32,413 nucleotides of DNA. Source: an uncultured Bacillota bacterium. GTDB lineage: Bacteria > Bacillota_I > Bacilli_A > RFN20 > CAG-826. The translations under genes were made by a program, and so were the position numbers. The stretch lies in contig CASEWT010000007.1 of assembly GCA_949291655.1 (NCBI GenBank), forward strand, positions 1 through 32,413. The letters run 5' to 3'. Below the pieces are notes generated by a model. It did no database searches and was not told the DNA's origin. It saw only the letters and a list, made by a program, of their open reading frames with translations. The stretch's first letter is position 1, and every line of letters begins with the position of its first letter. Shown here piece after piece: positions 8,701 to 15,711 of the stretch.

Positions 8701-11111
8701 GCATCGCCTTCGAGGGGGTCGACTTTGCCCGCTCGAACCCCTATTTCGCCTACTTTGAGGCGGAATGGCCGTCAGTCCCGGACGAAGACGCGACCTCTTC
8801 GGCCCTTGCCCTTCGCTGGTTCAGCGAGGAGGAAATCGCCTCCATCGTCGATGTCGTCTACGATGCCGAGAGCCTCAATTCGTTCTTCTCGAGCTTCGAT
8901 GTGATCACCCGAGAGGCGATAGGCAACATTCGCGTCCTCCTTCAGGAAATGGCTGGTTCGAAGGTCTTCAACTCGGTGCCCTTCGAGGCGACCCCCGGCT
9001 TTGCGGTGACCGACTCCTCTTCGGGAGCGAGCGTCCCCGTCGATAGCCGCCTCAATGTCTTCCAAGGCACTCTCTTCTACATGATGGTGGAGACCTTCCT
9101 TTACGAACGGGCCTACAATCCGGTCCTCGATGCCGAAAGGGGCTTCCCCTCGGCCGGGGCGAAGCTGACCTCCTCCCTTTTTGCCGCGACCGGGTCCTTC
9201 GATGATTCCTTCGAAACGAAAAGGAGCCTCGGGGAGAAAGCCGTCGACGCCTTGGTGAGCGATGGCCTGGACGGCGGGCTCCTCAACACCGTCTTCCAGG
9301 AGCTTTCCGTCGACGGGAGCCTCGCTCTCGACTTCTCCAACGAAGGGGTCCTCGACTTTGAGGACATCAACCCGACTTCCCTTGGGAAGATCCTCCAAAG
9401 CCTCAACGCCGTCGACTTCTGCGAAGGAGTCATCGCTAACGGGGCCGAGTACCTCCTCAGCGACGCCATCAACCTCGGAGCCTGGTCGATGGTGACGACC
9501 GACCGGAAGCTCGAGGGCGAGCGGGGGAGCCTCCGCCTCAACGAGATCGCCTATGTCGGTACCGGAACCGCTCCCTCGGCTCTCTACTACCATTATGGCG
9601 AGGGCTACCGTTCGGTGAGCCCGGACGCGAATGGCGTCTATTCCTTCCGCGACGAGAACGCTCCCCACGGGGAAAGCTCGCTCGTCGGTCCGACCGACGT
9701 CTATCTCGACGCCGGGCTGACCGTAAGCCTCTTCGCTTCGGATAGCGCCGCTGACTTCTCCTTCGTCTACGATCTATCGACCTACCACCTCCTGACGCGG
9801 GAACAGTACCGGACCGGGGCCATTCCCTCCCTCGTCCGCTTCCTCGGGAACGTCCTCTACGACTACGAGGCTGAAAGCTATGACCAAATCGAAAGCGCCG
9901 ACGACTTCTTCGCCCCGCTGTTGGACGGTTCCGGTGAAGGAGGGGTCGACTACGTCTACGAAATCGCTTCCTTCCTCTTGAACGCCGACGGCTTCTTCAA
10001 TGCCGACTTCGATAAGGATGGCGGCATCCTTTCTTCCGACCCCGACGCCGGAAATCTTGCCTACATCTCCGGGGATATCCTCGTCCGGAACTTCCTCCAG
10101 TTCAGCGTTTCTGTCCCCGCTGCCCCGGGCGAGGCCTTGGAGGTCGACCTCGGGAGTCTCTTCCTCCACGAAGTGTCTTCCGACCCGGTCGCTACCGAGC
10201 GGAGCCTCATTTCCTCGATCCACGAGGCGATGTATGAGGAGGCGAACATGGTTAGCGGAAGCGGTGAGGTCCCGACCTACGCCGAGCGGGAGGCTGCCTA
10301 CCCCGGAGGCCTTACTTACCTAAGCGAGAACCTTGCGGCGATCACGACGGCAGCCGCCCTCTACCAAGCGGCCGAAAGCTACGTCTATCCGAATGCCTCC
10401 AAAGCCTTCAAGGAACTCTTCCTCGCTTCTTCGAATACCCTCGGGCTGATGGAAAAAGCGAGCGGAGCTCTTAGCCTTACTTCGGTTGCCAATAACGTCG
10501 TCTCGAGCCTCGTCAATACGTCCTTTGCTTCCGGCCTTGCCTTCGAAGCCCATCCGAACCGGGGTTTCCTTGGCATCGTCGTGTCGATCGAGGGAATATC
10601 CACGGTTACCATCGGAACGGTCCAAGGCCTACCTAGTAGCACGGCTAAGCGACAGGAAATCGACGCTTTGGGCGGCGCGATGCCGACCGGCCTCGAGGAA
10701 CTCAGGGCCATCTCCTATGCTTCCGATCCGGATTTCTATCGCGCGCTTTATGCGGTCTTGTCCGAGGCATCGGGCCTCCTCGAAAGGACGGTCGACGCTT
10801 CTTACGTTTCCGCCATCGAGGAACTCAATACCGCGGGCCTGACCCTCGAAAACGTGACGCTACGAGGGCTTGCATCGACGCTCCTCGATTCCTACTTCTA
10901 CGAACTTGTCGTTGGCGGCCTCTATATCCATACTCTCGTGGCGATCGGGGAAAATTCGACCGCCGTCTACGGGTCGGGCGGCCGGTTGCTGAGCACGGCG
11001 GAAATCGCGGCATTGAAGACCTCTTCCGTCGATTTCGACGGCTCGGCTCATTACTTTGGGACGGACGGCTATCTCGCGCAAGCGGCCGGACTCATCAGGC
11101 AATCCCTCTAA
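2727..11111 (+). CDS. giant membrane-anchored protein: CvpA-like N-terminal domain plus ~2,550-residue repeat-containing exterior region
   Basis: About 2,794 residues. Residues 1-240 hold hydrophobic segments at roughly 14-40, 48-75, 130-180 (long, perhaps two helices) and 195-220, with GFLRGLFRG after the first and KIVGGLTNC before the last. This layout resembles the four-helix CvpA family. The rest (about 240-2794) is soluble, acidic and low in cysteine, with no further membrane segment, LPxTG motif or S-layer anchor, so the protein is held only by its N-terminus. The soluble part consists of predicted helices in a recurring pattern (LLxxLAxSxxFNxL); the clearest copies are at residues 1213, 1404, 1620, 1842 and 2079. 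I recognise no enzymatic motif and give no function; a surface or cell-envelope scaffold is a guess. The ATG at 2727 is preferred to an in-frame TTG 12 codons upstream, which forms the -35 box. Base usage matches the neighbours, so recent transfer is not indicated. Confidence 0.85.
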   Translation: MIAVPVFLSAGIDASAIVNVVNYVTLGLLVGSLVIVFLGFLRGLFRGWRYGTYRLVMFALLAAVAMLTLQPIVNAVGTFDLGQLGLGSSWELPSFTLNVNGTSVTIASEGTTAFTVVSGYIENLCKALNVNMAPADLSAYALSLAVSLVSFFLIMVDAILIAIFGTFFVFLLWHLAFKRFISKDKRKASYRKGKIVGGLTNCLVSVLCLAMFLAPLTSMANSLSAAWNGAQLDEEDQTVLHTVDNSIYQAIDGVVDAYDNSAFAKAFFSWNKDSEGKSLDVKLVEFLTSTSVSLGEQEKIQMSFLNELSSLAEVFTIAVQSGVVSEEGFDNIKWPLLLTTSAAPEALRSLAGSRLVTGVLPYGLSILENIDPVSSYIKVGTGIDFSGNYELTLEELADIYDTVLDSNLVEGIVDPETGELGASSVVAGNVLSEDNASVVASVFSSLDGENLQIFDALIESALTIQAYKDYESGNVASEELTVADFLPAVNLSDFAPEEGKPTLIPEAYKDIKWGEIFADFFLSTVNLVNVDPDLYLAVCNAIPDWNGEQKPFSYQDFLAPILEDGNFEKAKAALVGTSETAKAAAGEADDGAITPLLGTEFLLNATPKLITILENSLNESLQLSEDKAVDLSEIAIDMAADHSIILPEWSALLEVVGDFATTEAGREFLLHVEAMPGIYFAPDQSFVGVDEGLADGLVAGLAGLDSSRLATAIIPQAFEGFLEGEDSPIADLGVELTFDFTVPNIGSQLSNLLTTLVDAQDLLAYLASLNGQNLTGGPLKNAISTIADHSGELADLLSSVAASPMLNPVVGGQNNANIVSLIGLVFSTIGLKEPENLSATLSGLAPEATAAEMEHFVAALVNVMDSGLVDAALDENIDLGSFAEVSFEAAFAKFDESLIFRDCFGPVLDGLLEDSEAFASFFAEGFSFANVTDWQKEGQNLDVLIASVDELGAAGLLDGGTIDVFNSDPGAVENIVSVLATSDLFVSREEGGTYTYSFPRIVAKMIEDNLPAGSEAASFFKVPDGDGVAALALDIRSTAVEGGSAADVEASQDLWKEEAHRFALILRDILSLGGIDSIAVDGGMSLKEMSPEPLDFLLRDATELLVFGRVLNYSLYSLLSEQIAATFPSAEGLSNLDAFYEPTLASYQETIAVSGNVFESEAETMSKLVYAVLDPSTGIAEAIGEDGTVSIDINDVSPEYLVRPLLQSLSGSQLFNSLAAGNAKTAYEGILGTLLEDSGLFEEGEAESYVTSVRGDHEDFAAIVEAWDVENEAIVATVSAVQESGVSTDSLASDPMSFFAEGSSYSLQRARLENILVAAADSKIIRPALASIVETGAASIGEGYAVNSEWLLEASSAEYKEEARTLSYVMLYGSLVDDLGNLSIGSVVDSPAAENLLREAARSYVFNTLPAGEEGYYPAFVQMVDDILSSSGYYGDEGDALTSERIDEVIGRIDVPGMEDEARFASWEEEIDALMDALSTLEETGLELSGSIDVGSLFPGGAEEALLDEREASLAAFLVAANDSRLVYPGLASVLSEAVSNVSLPNGASLENANYYYGERGSADIDYGFLSAPYDDAEMERLAAIVRRANALSAETDFSIENLSGTPDAEILLRNLAASAIFDSLAEERSSSSDFGEYTVFENLLASSLEASGFYGSDGASSIRIEEILGRALTEEGSSRFMTFEERNAFWNGDGTTGEIASLVALADSIAEGQNLGIDFGSLSFAELFADAAEAETVRTALYGILDAASSCQIVYPAIPLNLESATGEGDSFSLEGADFYYTGRWGSQTDLLERPYADAENERLSYVAMYAGLLGSTDLSSLDNIDGGEVGGLLANMSSSYIFNAASEGSPNAFVGALNTLLSDNATISGLYFSSENPVNAYLGYAGAEEKAAGLAEERYPALSYGDEDAGKRNWGDFLTSEAGDGVTSLEAIIDSEGLGSVIDGLAGEGAVTLPKEREELSSVLALVSGSPLLKDMVPNAVRKALQDGSGIAFEGVDFARSNPYFAYFEAEWPSVPDEDATSSALALRWFSEEEIASIVDVVYDAESLNSFFSSFDVITREAIGNIRVLLQEMAGSKVFNSVPFEATPGFAVTDSSSGASVPVDSRLNVFQGTLFYMMVETFLYERAYNPVLDAERGFPSAGAKLTSSLFAATGSFDDSFETKRSLGEKAVDALVSDGLDGGLLNTVFQELSVDGSLALDFSNEGVLDFEDINPTSLGKILQSLNAVDFCEGVIANGAEYLLSDAINLGAWSMVTTDRKLEGERGSLRLNEIAYVGTGTAPSALYYHYGEGYRSVSPDANGVYSFRDENAPHGESSLVGPTDVYLDAGLTVSLFASDSAADFSFVYDLSTYHLLTREQYRTGAIPSLVRFLGNVLYDYEAESYDQIESADDFFAPLLDGSGEGGVDYVYEIASFLLNADGFFNADFDKDGGILSSDPDAGNLAYISGDILVRNFLQFSVSVPAAPGEALEVDLGSLFLHEVSSDPVATERSLISSIHEAMYEEANMVSGSGEVPTYAEREAAYPGGLTYLSENLAAITTAAALYQAAESYVYPNASKAFKELFLASSNTLGLMEKASGALSLTSVANNVVSSLVNTSFASGLAFEAHPNRGFLGIVVSIEGISTVTIGTVQGLPSSTAKRQEIDALGGAMPTGLEELRAISYASDPDFYRALYAVLSEASGLLERTVDASYVSAIEELNTAGLTLENVTLRGLASTLLDSYFYELVVGGLYIHTLVAIGENSTAVYGSGGRLLSTAEIAALKTSSVDFDGSAHYFGTDGYLAQAAGLIRQSL
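6300..9026 (+). repeat. diverged tandem protein repeats of ~190-240 residues inside the giant gene
   Basis: Landmark 1, [QYAK]-[LVI]-F-[ND]-[ST/A], starts at residues 1213, 1404, 1620, 1842 and 2079 (spacings 191, 216, 222, 237). Landmark 2, the AADSKIIRPAL / ANDSRLVYPGL / ASSCQIVYPAI / VSGSPLLKDMV series, is centred at residues 1321, 1523, 1751 and 1971 (spacings 202, 228, 220). Both ladders keep the same phase, so these are true repeats. Between them recur SG-[LYF]-[FY]-G turns and YYxG blocks. The units containing residues 1523-1620 and 1751-1842 are the most alike. Weaker, shorter echoes such as LRSLAGSRLVTGVLP and DFLLRDATELLVF occur upstream, so the repeat may extend through most of the exterior region. 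Confidence 0.75.
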
Positions 11112-11720
11112 ATGCTTACTATCAAGGAGCCCGTCGTCCGGGAGACGAAAATCCTTTCCAGTCGTTTCATCGGGGTTTTGCTGCCGCTTTTGGGTACCGA
11201 CTTCAAGCTAGCGAGGGTCGAGATCGAACGCCTTTATCCGAAGGCCGACCACTATTGCTATGCCTATAAGCAAGGCGCGAAGGAAGGAAGTAGCGACGAC
11301 GGGGAGCCCTCCCATTCGGCCGGGCTTCCCCTCCTCAACGTCCTTCGGGGGTCGCTCCTCGACGAGTGCGCCCTCTTCGTCGTCCGCTATTTCGGAGGGA
11401 CCAAGCTCGGCCTCGGGCGCCTCACCCACGCCTATTCCGATCTTGCCAAGGCGGTGGTGGCGGATGCCGTCCCCTTCGAGGCCAAACCGGGAAAAAAGGC
11501 CACGCTCGACATTCCCTATCCTTCCTATGACCTGGCCCGCGACCGGGCGGAAAGGATGGGGCTTGAGGCCGGAAAGCCATCTTTCCATGCCTCCGTTCTC
11601 CTCCCGGTTGCCGGCGATGCTACAATTCTTAGGGCTTTCCTTCTCCTCTTCCCGGAAATCCGGGCCGCGGGGGAGGAAGACTGCTTTGTTTATAGGAGGC
11701 CAAGCCATGATCAAGGCTAG
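11112..11720 (+). CDS. YigZ / IMPACT (UPF0029) family protein
   Basis: A 202-residue cytosolic protein with the IMPACT signature blocks SSDDGEPSHSAGLPLLNVL and VVRYFGGTKLGLGRLTHAY in the N-terminal half and a small alpha/beta C-terminal domain. IMPACT proteins bind translation-related partners in eukaryotes; the bacterial role is unsettled. The ATG directly abuts the TAA of the giant gene with no Shine-Dalgarno, so translation probably depends on termination of the upstream gene. It overlaps the next gene, an aminopeptidase, by 14 bases. Identification is firm; function is not. Confidence 0.9.
   Translation: MLTIKEPVVRETKILSSRFIGVLLPLLGTDFKLARVEIERLYPKADHYCYAYKQGAKEGSSDDGEPSHSAGLPLLNVLRGSLLDECALFVVRYFGGTKLGLGRLTHAYSDLAKAVVADAVPFEAKPGKKATLDIPYPSYDLARDRAERMGLEAGKPSFHASVLLPVAGDATILRAFLLLFPEIRAAGEEDCFVYRRPSHDQG
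11618..11626 (+). promoter_or_regulatory. possible internal extended -10 promoter before the aminopeptidase
   Basis: TGCTACAAT within yigZ fits an extended -10 (TGnTAnnnT), about 80 bases before the aminopeptidase start. The same nine bases precede the ATP-grasp gene at 25048. There is no good -35. This may be chance in coding sequence. Confidence 0.25.
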
Positions 11721-12999
11721 CGAATACAGCGAGCGCCGTGAGAAGCTCATCAACATGATGGAGCCCCAGTCGGCAATGGTTCTTTTTTCCGGGGTCGAGA
11801 AATGCAAGTCGGCCGACGAGGACTACCCCTTCGAGGTCGCCCGGAACTTCTATTACCTCACGGGCATCGACCAGCCCGACAGCATGCTCCTCCTCGTCAA
11901 TGTCGACGGGGAGCGGAAGGAATTCCTCTTCGTCTCGCCCTTCGACGAGCGGAAGGAGAAGTGGTACGGCCGCCGCTTGAGCCTCGAAGAGGCCGAAGCC
12001 CGCTCCGGCATCCGAAACGTCCTCGTCAATTTCTCCTTCCAAGGGAAGCTCGACGCAACGCTATCTCCGGCGATCAGCCAGTTCGGGGACGTCTCGAGCC
12101 TCTACGTCGATCTCGACCGCGAGCTGAAGATTGCCGATGGCACCTACGTCGAGGACTTCCTTTCGACGATTAAGAACGCCTACGGAAACGTCGCCATCCT
12201 CAACGCCTATCCCCTCGTCACCCAGCTCCGCCTCCGCAAGAGCGTCGGGGAAATCCAAGAGCTGAGAAGCGCCATCAAGACGACCCACATCGGGATCAAC
12301 GCCGCCCTGAAAATCCTCGAGCCGGGACGGAAGGAATATGAGCTGGCCGACGCTTTCCGCCACGCCATCAACGACAGCAACGGGTATCAGGGGGAATCAT
12401 TCAATACCATCATGGCGAGCGGAATCCATACGACCTGCCTTCATTATCCGCGGCCGGTCGATACCATTCCCGCCGGTAGCCTCGTCCTCATGGACCTTGG
12501 GGCCCGGAACGGCTATTACTGCGCCGACGTGAGCCGGACCTACCCGGCCGACGGGAAGTTCTCGCCCGAGCAGCGCTCGGCCTACGAGCTCGTCCTCGAG
12601 GCCAACAAGATGACGGCGGACCTCGCCAAGCCCGGGGTCACCATCGAAGAGCTCCAGAACGCCGTCATCGCCCTCTATGAGCGGGAGCTGCCGCGGCGGG
12701 GGCTTTTATCCGAAGGGGAGAAAGTGGAAGACGTCTACTTCCATAGCGTTTCCCATTTCATCGGCCTCGACACCCACGATCCCTACCTTTCCCCGAGCGA
12801 TCGTTCCTACCGGAAGATCCCCCTCGAGCCGGGGATGGTCATCTCCGACGAGCCGGGGCTCTACTTCTCCCGCCTCGGCTTCGGGATAAGGATCGAGGAC
12901 GATCTTCTCATCACCGAGCACGGTTCCGACGTCCTTACCCGTGACATCCCGAAGGAAACCGACCAGATCGAGCGCCTGCTCCAAAGCCAAAAGAAGTAG
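11707..12999 (+). CDS. pepP: Xaa-Pro aminopeptidase (M24 family)
   Basis: A 430-residue cytosolic metallopeptidase that removes N-terminal residues preceding proline. Residues 1 to about 165 form the aminopeptidase-P N-terminal domain; the remainder is the pita-bread catalytic fold. The dimetal ligands are all visible in order: Asp in LMDLGARNGYY, Asp in CADVSRTY, His in SVSHFIGLDTHD, Glu in ISDEPGLYF and Glu in IRIEDDLL. A much longer frame upstream is an alternative-frame artefact over yigZ; the ATG at 11707 is set by TAGGAGG about 8 bases upstream. It is the last gene of the giant-yigZ-pepP operon and is closed by a terminator. It might also have its own weak internal promoter. Confidence 0.95.
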   Translation: MIKASEYSERREKLINMMEPQSAMVLFSGVEKCKSADEDYPFEVARNFYYLTGIDQPDSMLLLVNVDGERKEFLFVSPFDERKEKWYGRRLSLEEAEARSGIRNVLVNFSFQGKLDATLSPAISQFGDVSSLYVDLDRELKIADGTYVEDFLSTIKNAYGNVAILNAYPLVTQLRLRKSVGEIQELRSAIKTTHIGINAALKILEPGRKEYELADAFRHAINDSNGYQGESFNTIMASGIHTTCLHYPRPVDTIPAGSLVLMDLGARNGYYCADVSRTYPADGKFSPEQRSAYELVLEANKMTADLAKPGVTIEELQNAVIALYERELPRRGLLSEGEKVEDVYFHSVSHFIGLDTHDPYLSPSDRSYRKIPLEPGMVISDEPGLYFSRLGFGIRIEDDLLITEHGSDVLTRDIPKETDQIERLLQSQKK

Positions 13000-13002
13000 G
13001 AA

Positions 13003-13024
13003 AGGGGGCTTCGGCCCTCTTTTT
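13003..13024 (+). terminator. intrinsic terminator after pepP (UUCG tetraloop)
   Basis: A 7-bp stem AGGGGGC / GCCCTCT (one G-U pair) is capped by the stable TTCG tetraloop and followed by TTTTT. It starts 4 bases after the pepP stop and ends the giant-yigZ-pepP operon. Confidence 0.88.
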
Positions 13025-13039
13025 CTTCTTCCTCGCGCG

Positions 13040-13075
13040 TTTACTTAATGGGGATTAGGAAAGATAATTAAGCCA
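13040..13075 (+). promoter_or_regulatory. promoter of glpK (leaderless layout)
   Basis: TTTACT (13040-13045), a 17-base spacer and GATAAT (13063-13068) lie 7 bases before the glpK ATG. No Shine-Dalgarno is present between them, so the message should begin at the start codon. Confidence 0.7.
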
Positions 13076-14560
13076 ATGAAGAAATACGTTCTCGCCCTTG
13101 ACCAAGGGACGACTTCGACGAGGGCGATCCTCGTCGATCGCGAGGGAGTGGCTCGCTATAAGGCCAGCCGCGAGCTCGAGCCGCTTTATCCCCGCCCCGG
13201 GGAGGTGGAGCTCAATGCCGAGCGGATCTGGATCTCGACCGTCGACGTCATCAACGAGATCATGATCGTTTCCGGAGCGAGCTGGGACGACATCGATTCC
13301 ATCGGGATCACCAACCAAAGGGAGACGACCGTCGTCTACGAGAAGAAGACGGGGCGGCCCATCTTCAATGCCATCGTCTGGCAGTCGAAGGCCAGCGCAT
13401 CCATCTGCGACCGCTACCACGGCCAAGAGGAGTTCATCCGTTCGCGGACCGGGCTTCTCATCAATCCCTATTTCAGCGCCTCGAAGATCCGCTACATCCT
13501 CGAGAAAGTGCCGGGGGCCGAGGAAAGGGCCAAGAAGGGAGAGCTCGCCTTTGGGACCGTCGACTCTTTCCTCGTCTACAAGATGACGAAGGGAAAAAGC
13601 TTCCTTACCGATGCCACCAACGCTTCGCGGACGATGCTCTTTAACATCAATACCTTGCGTTACGATGAGGATTTGCTGAAGCTTTTTGATGTTCCTCCCG
13701 CGATGCTTCCGGAGGTGAGAAGCTGCGACGACGATTACGGGGAGGCCACCTTTTTCGATTGCTCGGTCCATATCCGCGGCATCGTCGGCGACCAGCAAAG
13801 CGCCCTCTTCGGGCAAGGATGCCTCCGTCCCGGGGAAGGGAAAAACACCTATGGCACCGGTTGTTTCATGCTCATGCATACCGGCGATAAGCCGGTCTTT
13901 ACGCATGGCGGGCTCCTCACGACGGTTGCGGCCATGCGGAAGGGAAAGGCGACCTACGCTCTCGAGGGCTCGGTCCTTGTCGGCGGGGCTGTCGTCCAGT
14001 GGCTCCGCGACGAGATGAACTGGTTCAAGAAATCCTCCGATGTCGAGGAGTATGCCCTCCGGCGCCCGGATACCGGCGGGGTTTACGTCGTCCCGGCCTT
14101 TGTCGGCCTCGGGACGCCCTATTGGGACGACGAGGCCCGGGGAGCCGTCTTCGGTCTGACCCGCGGGAGCGACCGCCACAACATTACCCGGGCCGCCCTC
14201 TATTCGATCGCCTACCAGTCGATGGACGTCATCGAGCTCATGAAGAAGGAAACCGGGCTTCCCCTGACGACCCTCAAGGTCGACGGCGGGGCCTCTTCCG
14301 ACGGCCTCCTCATGCAGTTCCAGGCCGATATCCTTAGAAGCGAGGTCCTCGTCCCTGAGCAAATCGAGACGACGGCCCTTGGAGCCGCTTACATGGCAGG
14401 CCTAGCGACCGGCTTCTACCAAAGCGAGGAAGTCCTTTTCGCCCATCGGAAGTTCGCCCGGCGTTATGTCCCGGCCATTTCCGAGGAGGAAGCCGCCCGC
14501 CTCTACGAAGGCTGGCTCGAGGCCGTGAAGGCGACCCGGGCCTTCAAGCCGAGGAGATAA
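13076..14560 (+). CDS. glpK: glycerol kinase
   Basis: A 494-residue FGGY-family kinase that converts glycerol and ATP to sn-glycerol 3-phosphate in the cytosol; the length is normal. Visible blocks are the N-terminal phosphate loop LALDQGTTSTRAI, GITNQRETTVV, the central GDQQSALFGQ and NTYGTGCF, and the C-terminal GAAYMAGLATGFY. A histidine sits just before GLLTT, close to where the HPr-phosphorylated histidine of other Gram-positive GlpK proteins lies, but it appears shifted by one residue, so PTS control is uncertain. No glycerol facilitator or glycerol-phosphate oxidase is adjacent, which suggests use in lipid precursor supply or scavenging (inference). The next gene starts one base after the stop. 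Confidence 0.97.
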   Translation: MKKYVLALDQGTTSTRAILVDREGVARYKASRELEPLYPRPGEVELNAERIWISTVDVINEIMIVSGASWDDIDSIGITNQRETTVVYEKKTGRPIFNAIVWQSKASASICDRYHGQEEFIRSRTGLLINPYFSASKIRYILEKVPGAEERAKKGELAFGTVDSFLVYKMTKGKSFLTDATNASRTMLFNINTLRYDEDLLKLFDVPPAMLPEVRSCDDDYGEATFFDCSVHIRGIVGDQQSALFGQGCLRPGEGKNTYGTGCFMLMHTGDKPVFTHGGLLTTVAAMRKGKATYALEGSVLVGGAVVQWLRDEMNWFKKSSDVEEYALRRPDTGGVYVVPAFVGLGTPYWDDEARGAVFGLTRGSDRHNITRAALYSIAYQSMDVIELMKKETGLPLTTLKVDGGASSDGLLMQFQADILRSEVLVPEQIETTALGAAYMAGLATGFYQSEEVLFAHRKFARRYVPAISEEEAARLYEGWLEAVKATRAFKPRR

Positions 14561-14561
14561 G

Positions 14562-15686
14562 ATGGAACGCAAGTTTTCGAAGGAATCCTTCCTCGACTTC
14601 CTGAAAGCCGCCCTCCCTTCCTACAAAGGGGACGTCGATTTCCTTTACGAGCTCTCGGAAGCCGCCTTCGGGGCCATCCCGACCCTTTCGAGCCAGTCGA
14701 AGGTCCTCGCCCGCTTTGCCTATAGCCCGGCCAAGATCGTCTTTTACCTCGTCGGGGAGCACACCTTCTACCTTCAAACCCATCCTGACAAGAAGGAGGC
14801 CGACCTCCGGGGCGATCCTTCCTATGCCTCTTTCATCGTCTCTTACGCCCTCGACAAGTACTACACCAACGAGCACCTCTCCTATAGCGAGGGTAGCCTC
14901 CTTTCCCCCTACATGCCGGAGGTATCGACCCTCTCCCTTTATCTCAATTTCATCCTTGGGACCCTCCGCGGCCAAAAGAAGGGCGACCCCCGGGAAACCC
15001 TCTTCGTCGACATCCTCTCGAAGGGGCTTTCGATGGCCCGCTGCATCCTCGAGCTCCTCGTCGGGGGCTACGAGACCGAGGCTTTCTCGACCTGGCGGAC
15101 CCTCCATGAGAACGAATGCATCCTCCTTGCCCTCGTCGGTGCTGGGGAAAAGGCCGTCCAGTCCTATCTCCGCCACCTCCAGTACGCCCTCGCCTTCCGA
15201 GGAGCCATCCAGGGAAAGGAAGAAACCGACAAGGTCTTCCTCCAGATCAAGGAGGAGATGCACGCCCACGGCCTCAAGAGCAAGGACATGAAGCGCTTCA
15301 TCGAGTACGGCTGGCTCTACGATATCGACGGGGCCGAGGCGACTGAGGGCTTCAAGCTCAACTTCCGGGACGGGGTCGAGCGTATCGCCGGCCTCCACGA
15401 CTACAGCAAGGTCTACGAGATGAGCAGCGAGATCGCCCATTCCTCGCCCCTCCTCATCTACAGCCGGAAGTCCTATTTCCTCCTCGTCACCCTCCTAAGC
15501 CTTTACGAGAGTTTCTTCCGCCTCGAGAAGATCTTCGCTTCGCTATATCTAGCAAGCGCCCCCGAAGAGGCAAGGAAACGCTACGAGAACCTCCGGAAGG
15601 CCTATTATGGGGAGATCGTCGCCAGCTACGAGAAGGTGAAGAAACGCTTCGTCGCCCTCCCGAGCAAGGAAAAGGCCCCGCGGTAA
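14562..15686 (+). CDS. DUF5677-like protein of unknown function
   Basis: A 374-residue soluble, largely helical protein. The central region SMARCILELLVGGYETEAFSTWRTLHENECILLALV and the later YEMSSEIAHSSPLL fit the DUF5677 pattern of a helical bundle with an Arg/Glu-containing helix and a late Ser/His motif. The N-terminal 120 residues are not recognised. No signal peptide, membrane segment or nuclease motif is visible. A GAGGAG site inside the end of glpK lies 8 bases before the ATG, so the two genes are one transcription unit. A role in glycerol use is not supported by anything in the protein. The stop codon falls in the loop of the following terminator. Confidence 0.65.
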   Translation: MERKFSKESFLDFLKAALPSYKGDVDFLYELSEAAFGAIPTLSSQSKVLARFAYSPAKIVFYLVGEHTFYLQTHPDKKEADLRGDPSYASFIVSYALDKYYTNEHLSYSEGSLLSPYMPEVSTLSLYLNFILGTLRGQKKGDPRETLFVDILSKGLSMARCILELLVGGYETEAFSTWRTLHENECILLALVGAGEKAVQSYLRHLQYALAFRGAIQGKEETDKVFLQIKEEMHAHGLKSKDMKRFIEYGWLYDIDGAEATEGFKLNFRDGVERIAGLHDYSKVYEMSSEIAHSSPLLIYSRKSYFLLVTLLSLYESFFRLEKIFASLYLASAPEEARKRYENLRKAYYGEIVASYEKVKKRFVALPSKEKAPR

Positions 15687-15701
15687 GAAGGCGGGGCCTT
15701 T
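15671..15701. terminator. bidirectional intrinsic terminator overlapping the DUF5677 stop
   Basis: A perfect 11-bp inverted repeat, AAAGGCCCCGC (15671-15681) and GCGGGGCCTTT (15691-15701), encloses a 9-base loop that holds the TAA stop of the upstream gene. The minus strand also has TTTT after the stem, so it can end the convergent Pr6Pr gene as well. Confidence 0.88.
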
Positions 15702-15711
15702 CCGCTAGCTC

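Noticed and set aside
3393-9668. Several long antisense reading frames within the giant gene (up to about 345 codons)
   Set aside because: They have compositions typical of GC-rich shadow frames, lack ribosome sites and family motifs, and disappear where the sense codon pattern shifts. The sense protein with coherent repeats explains the region.
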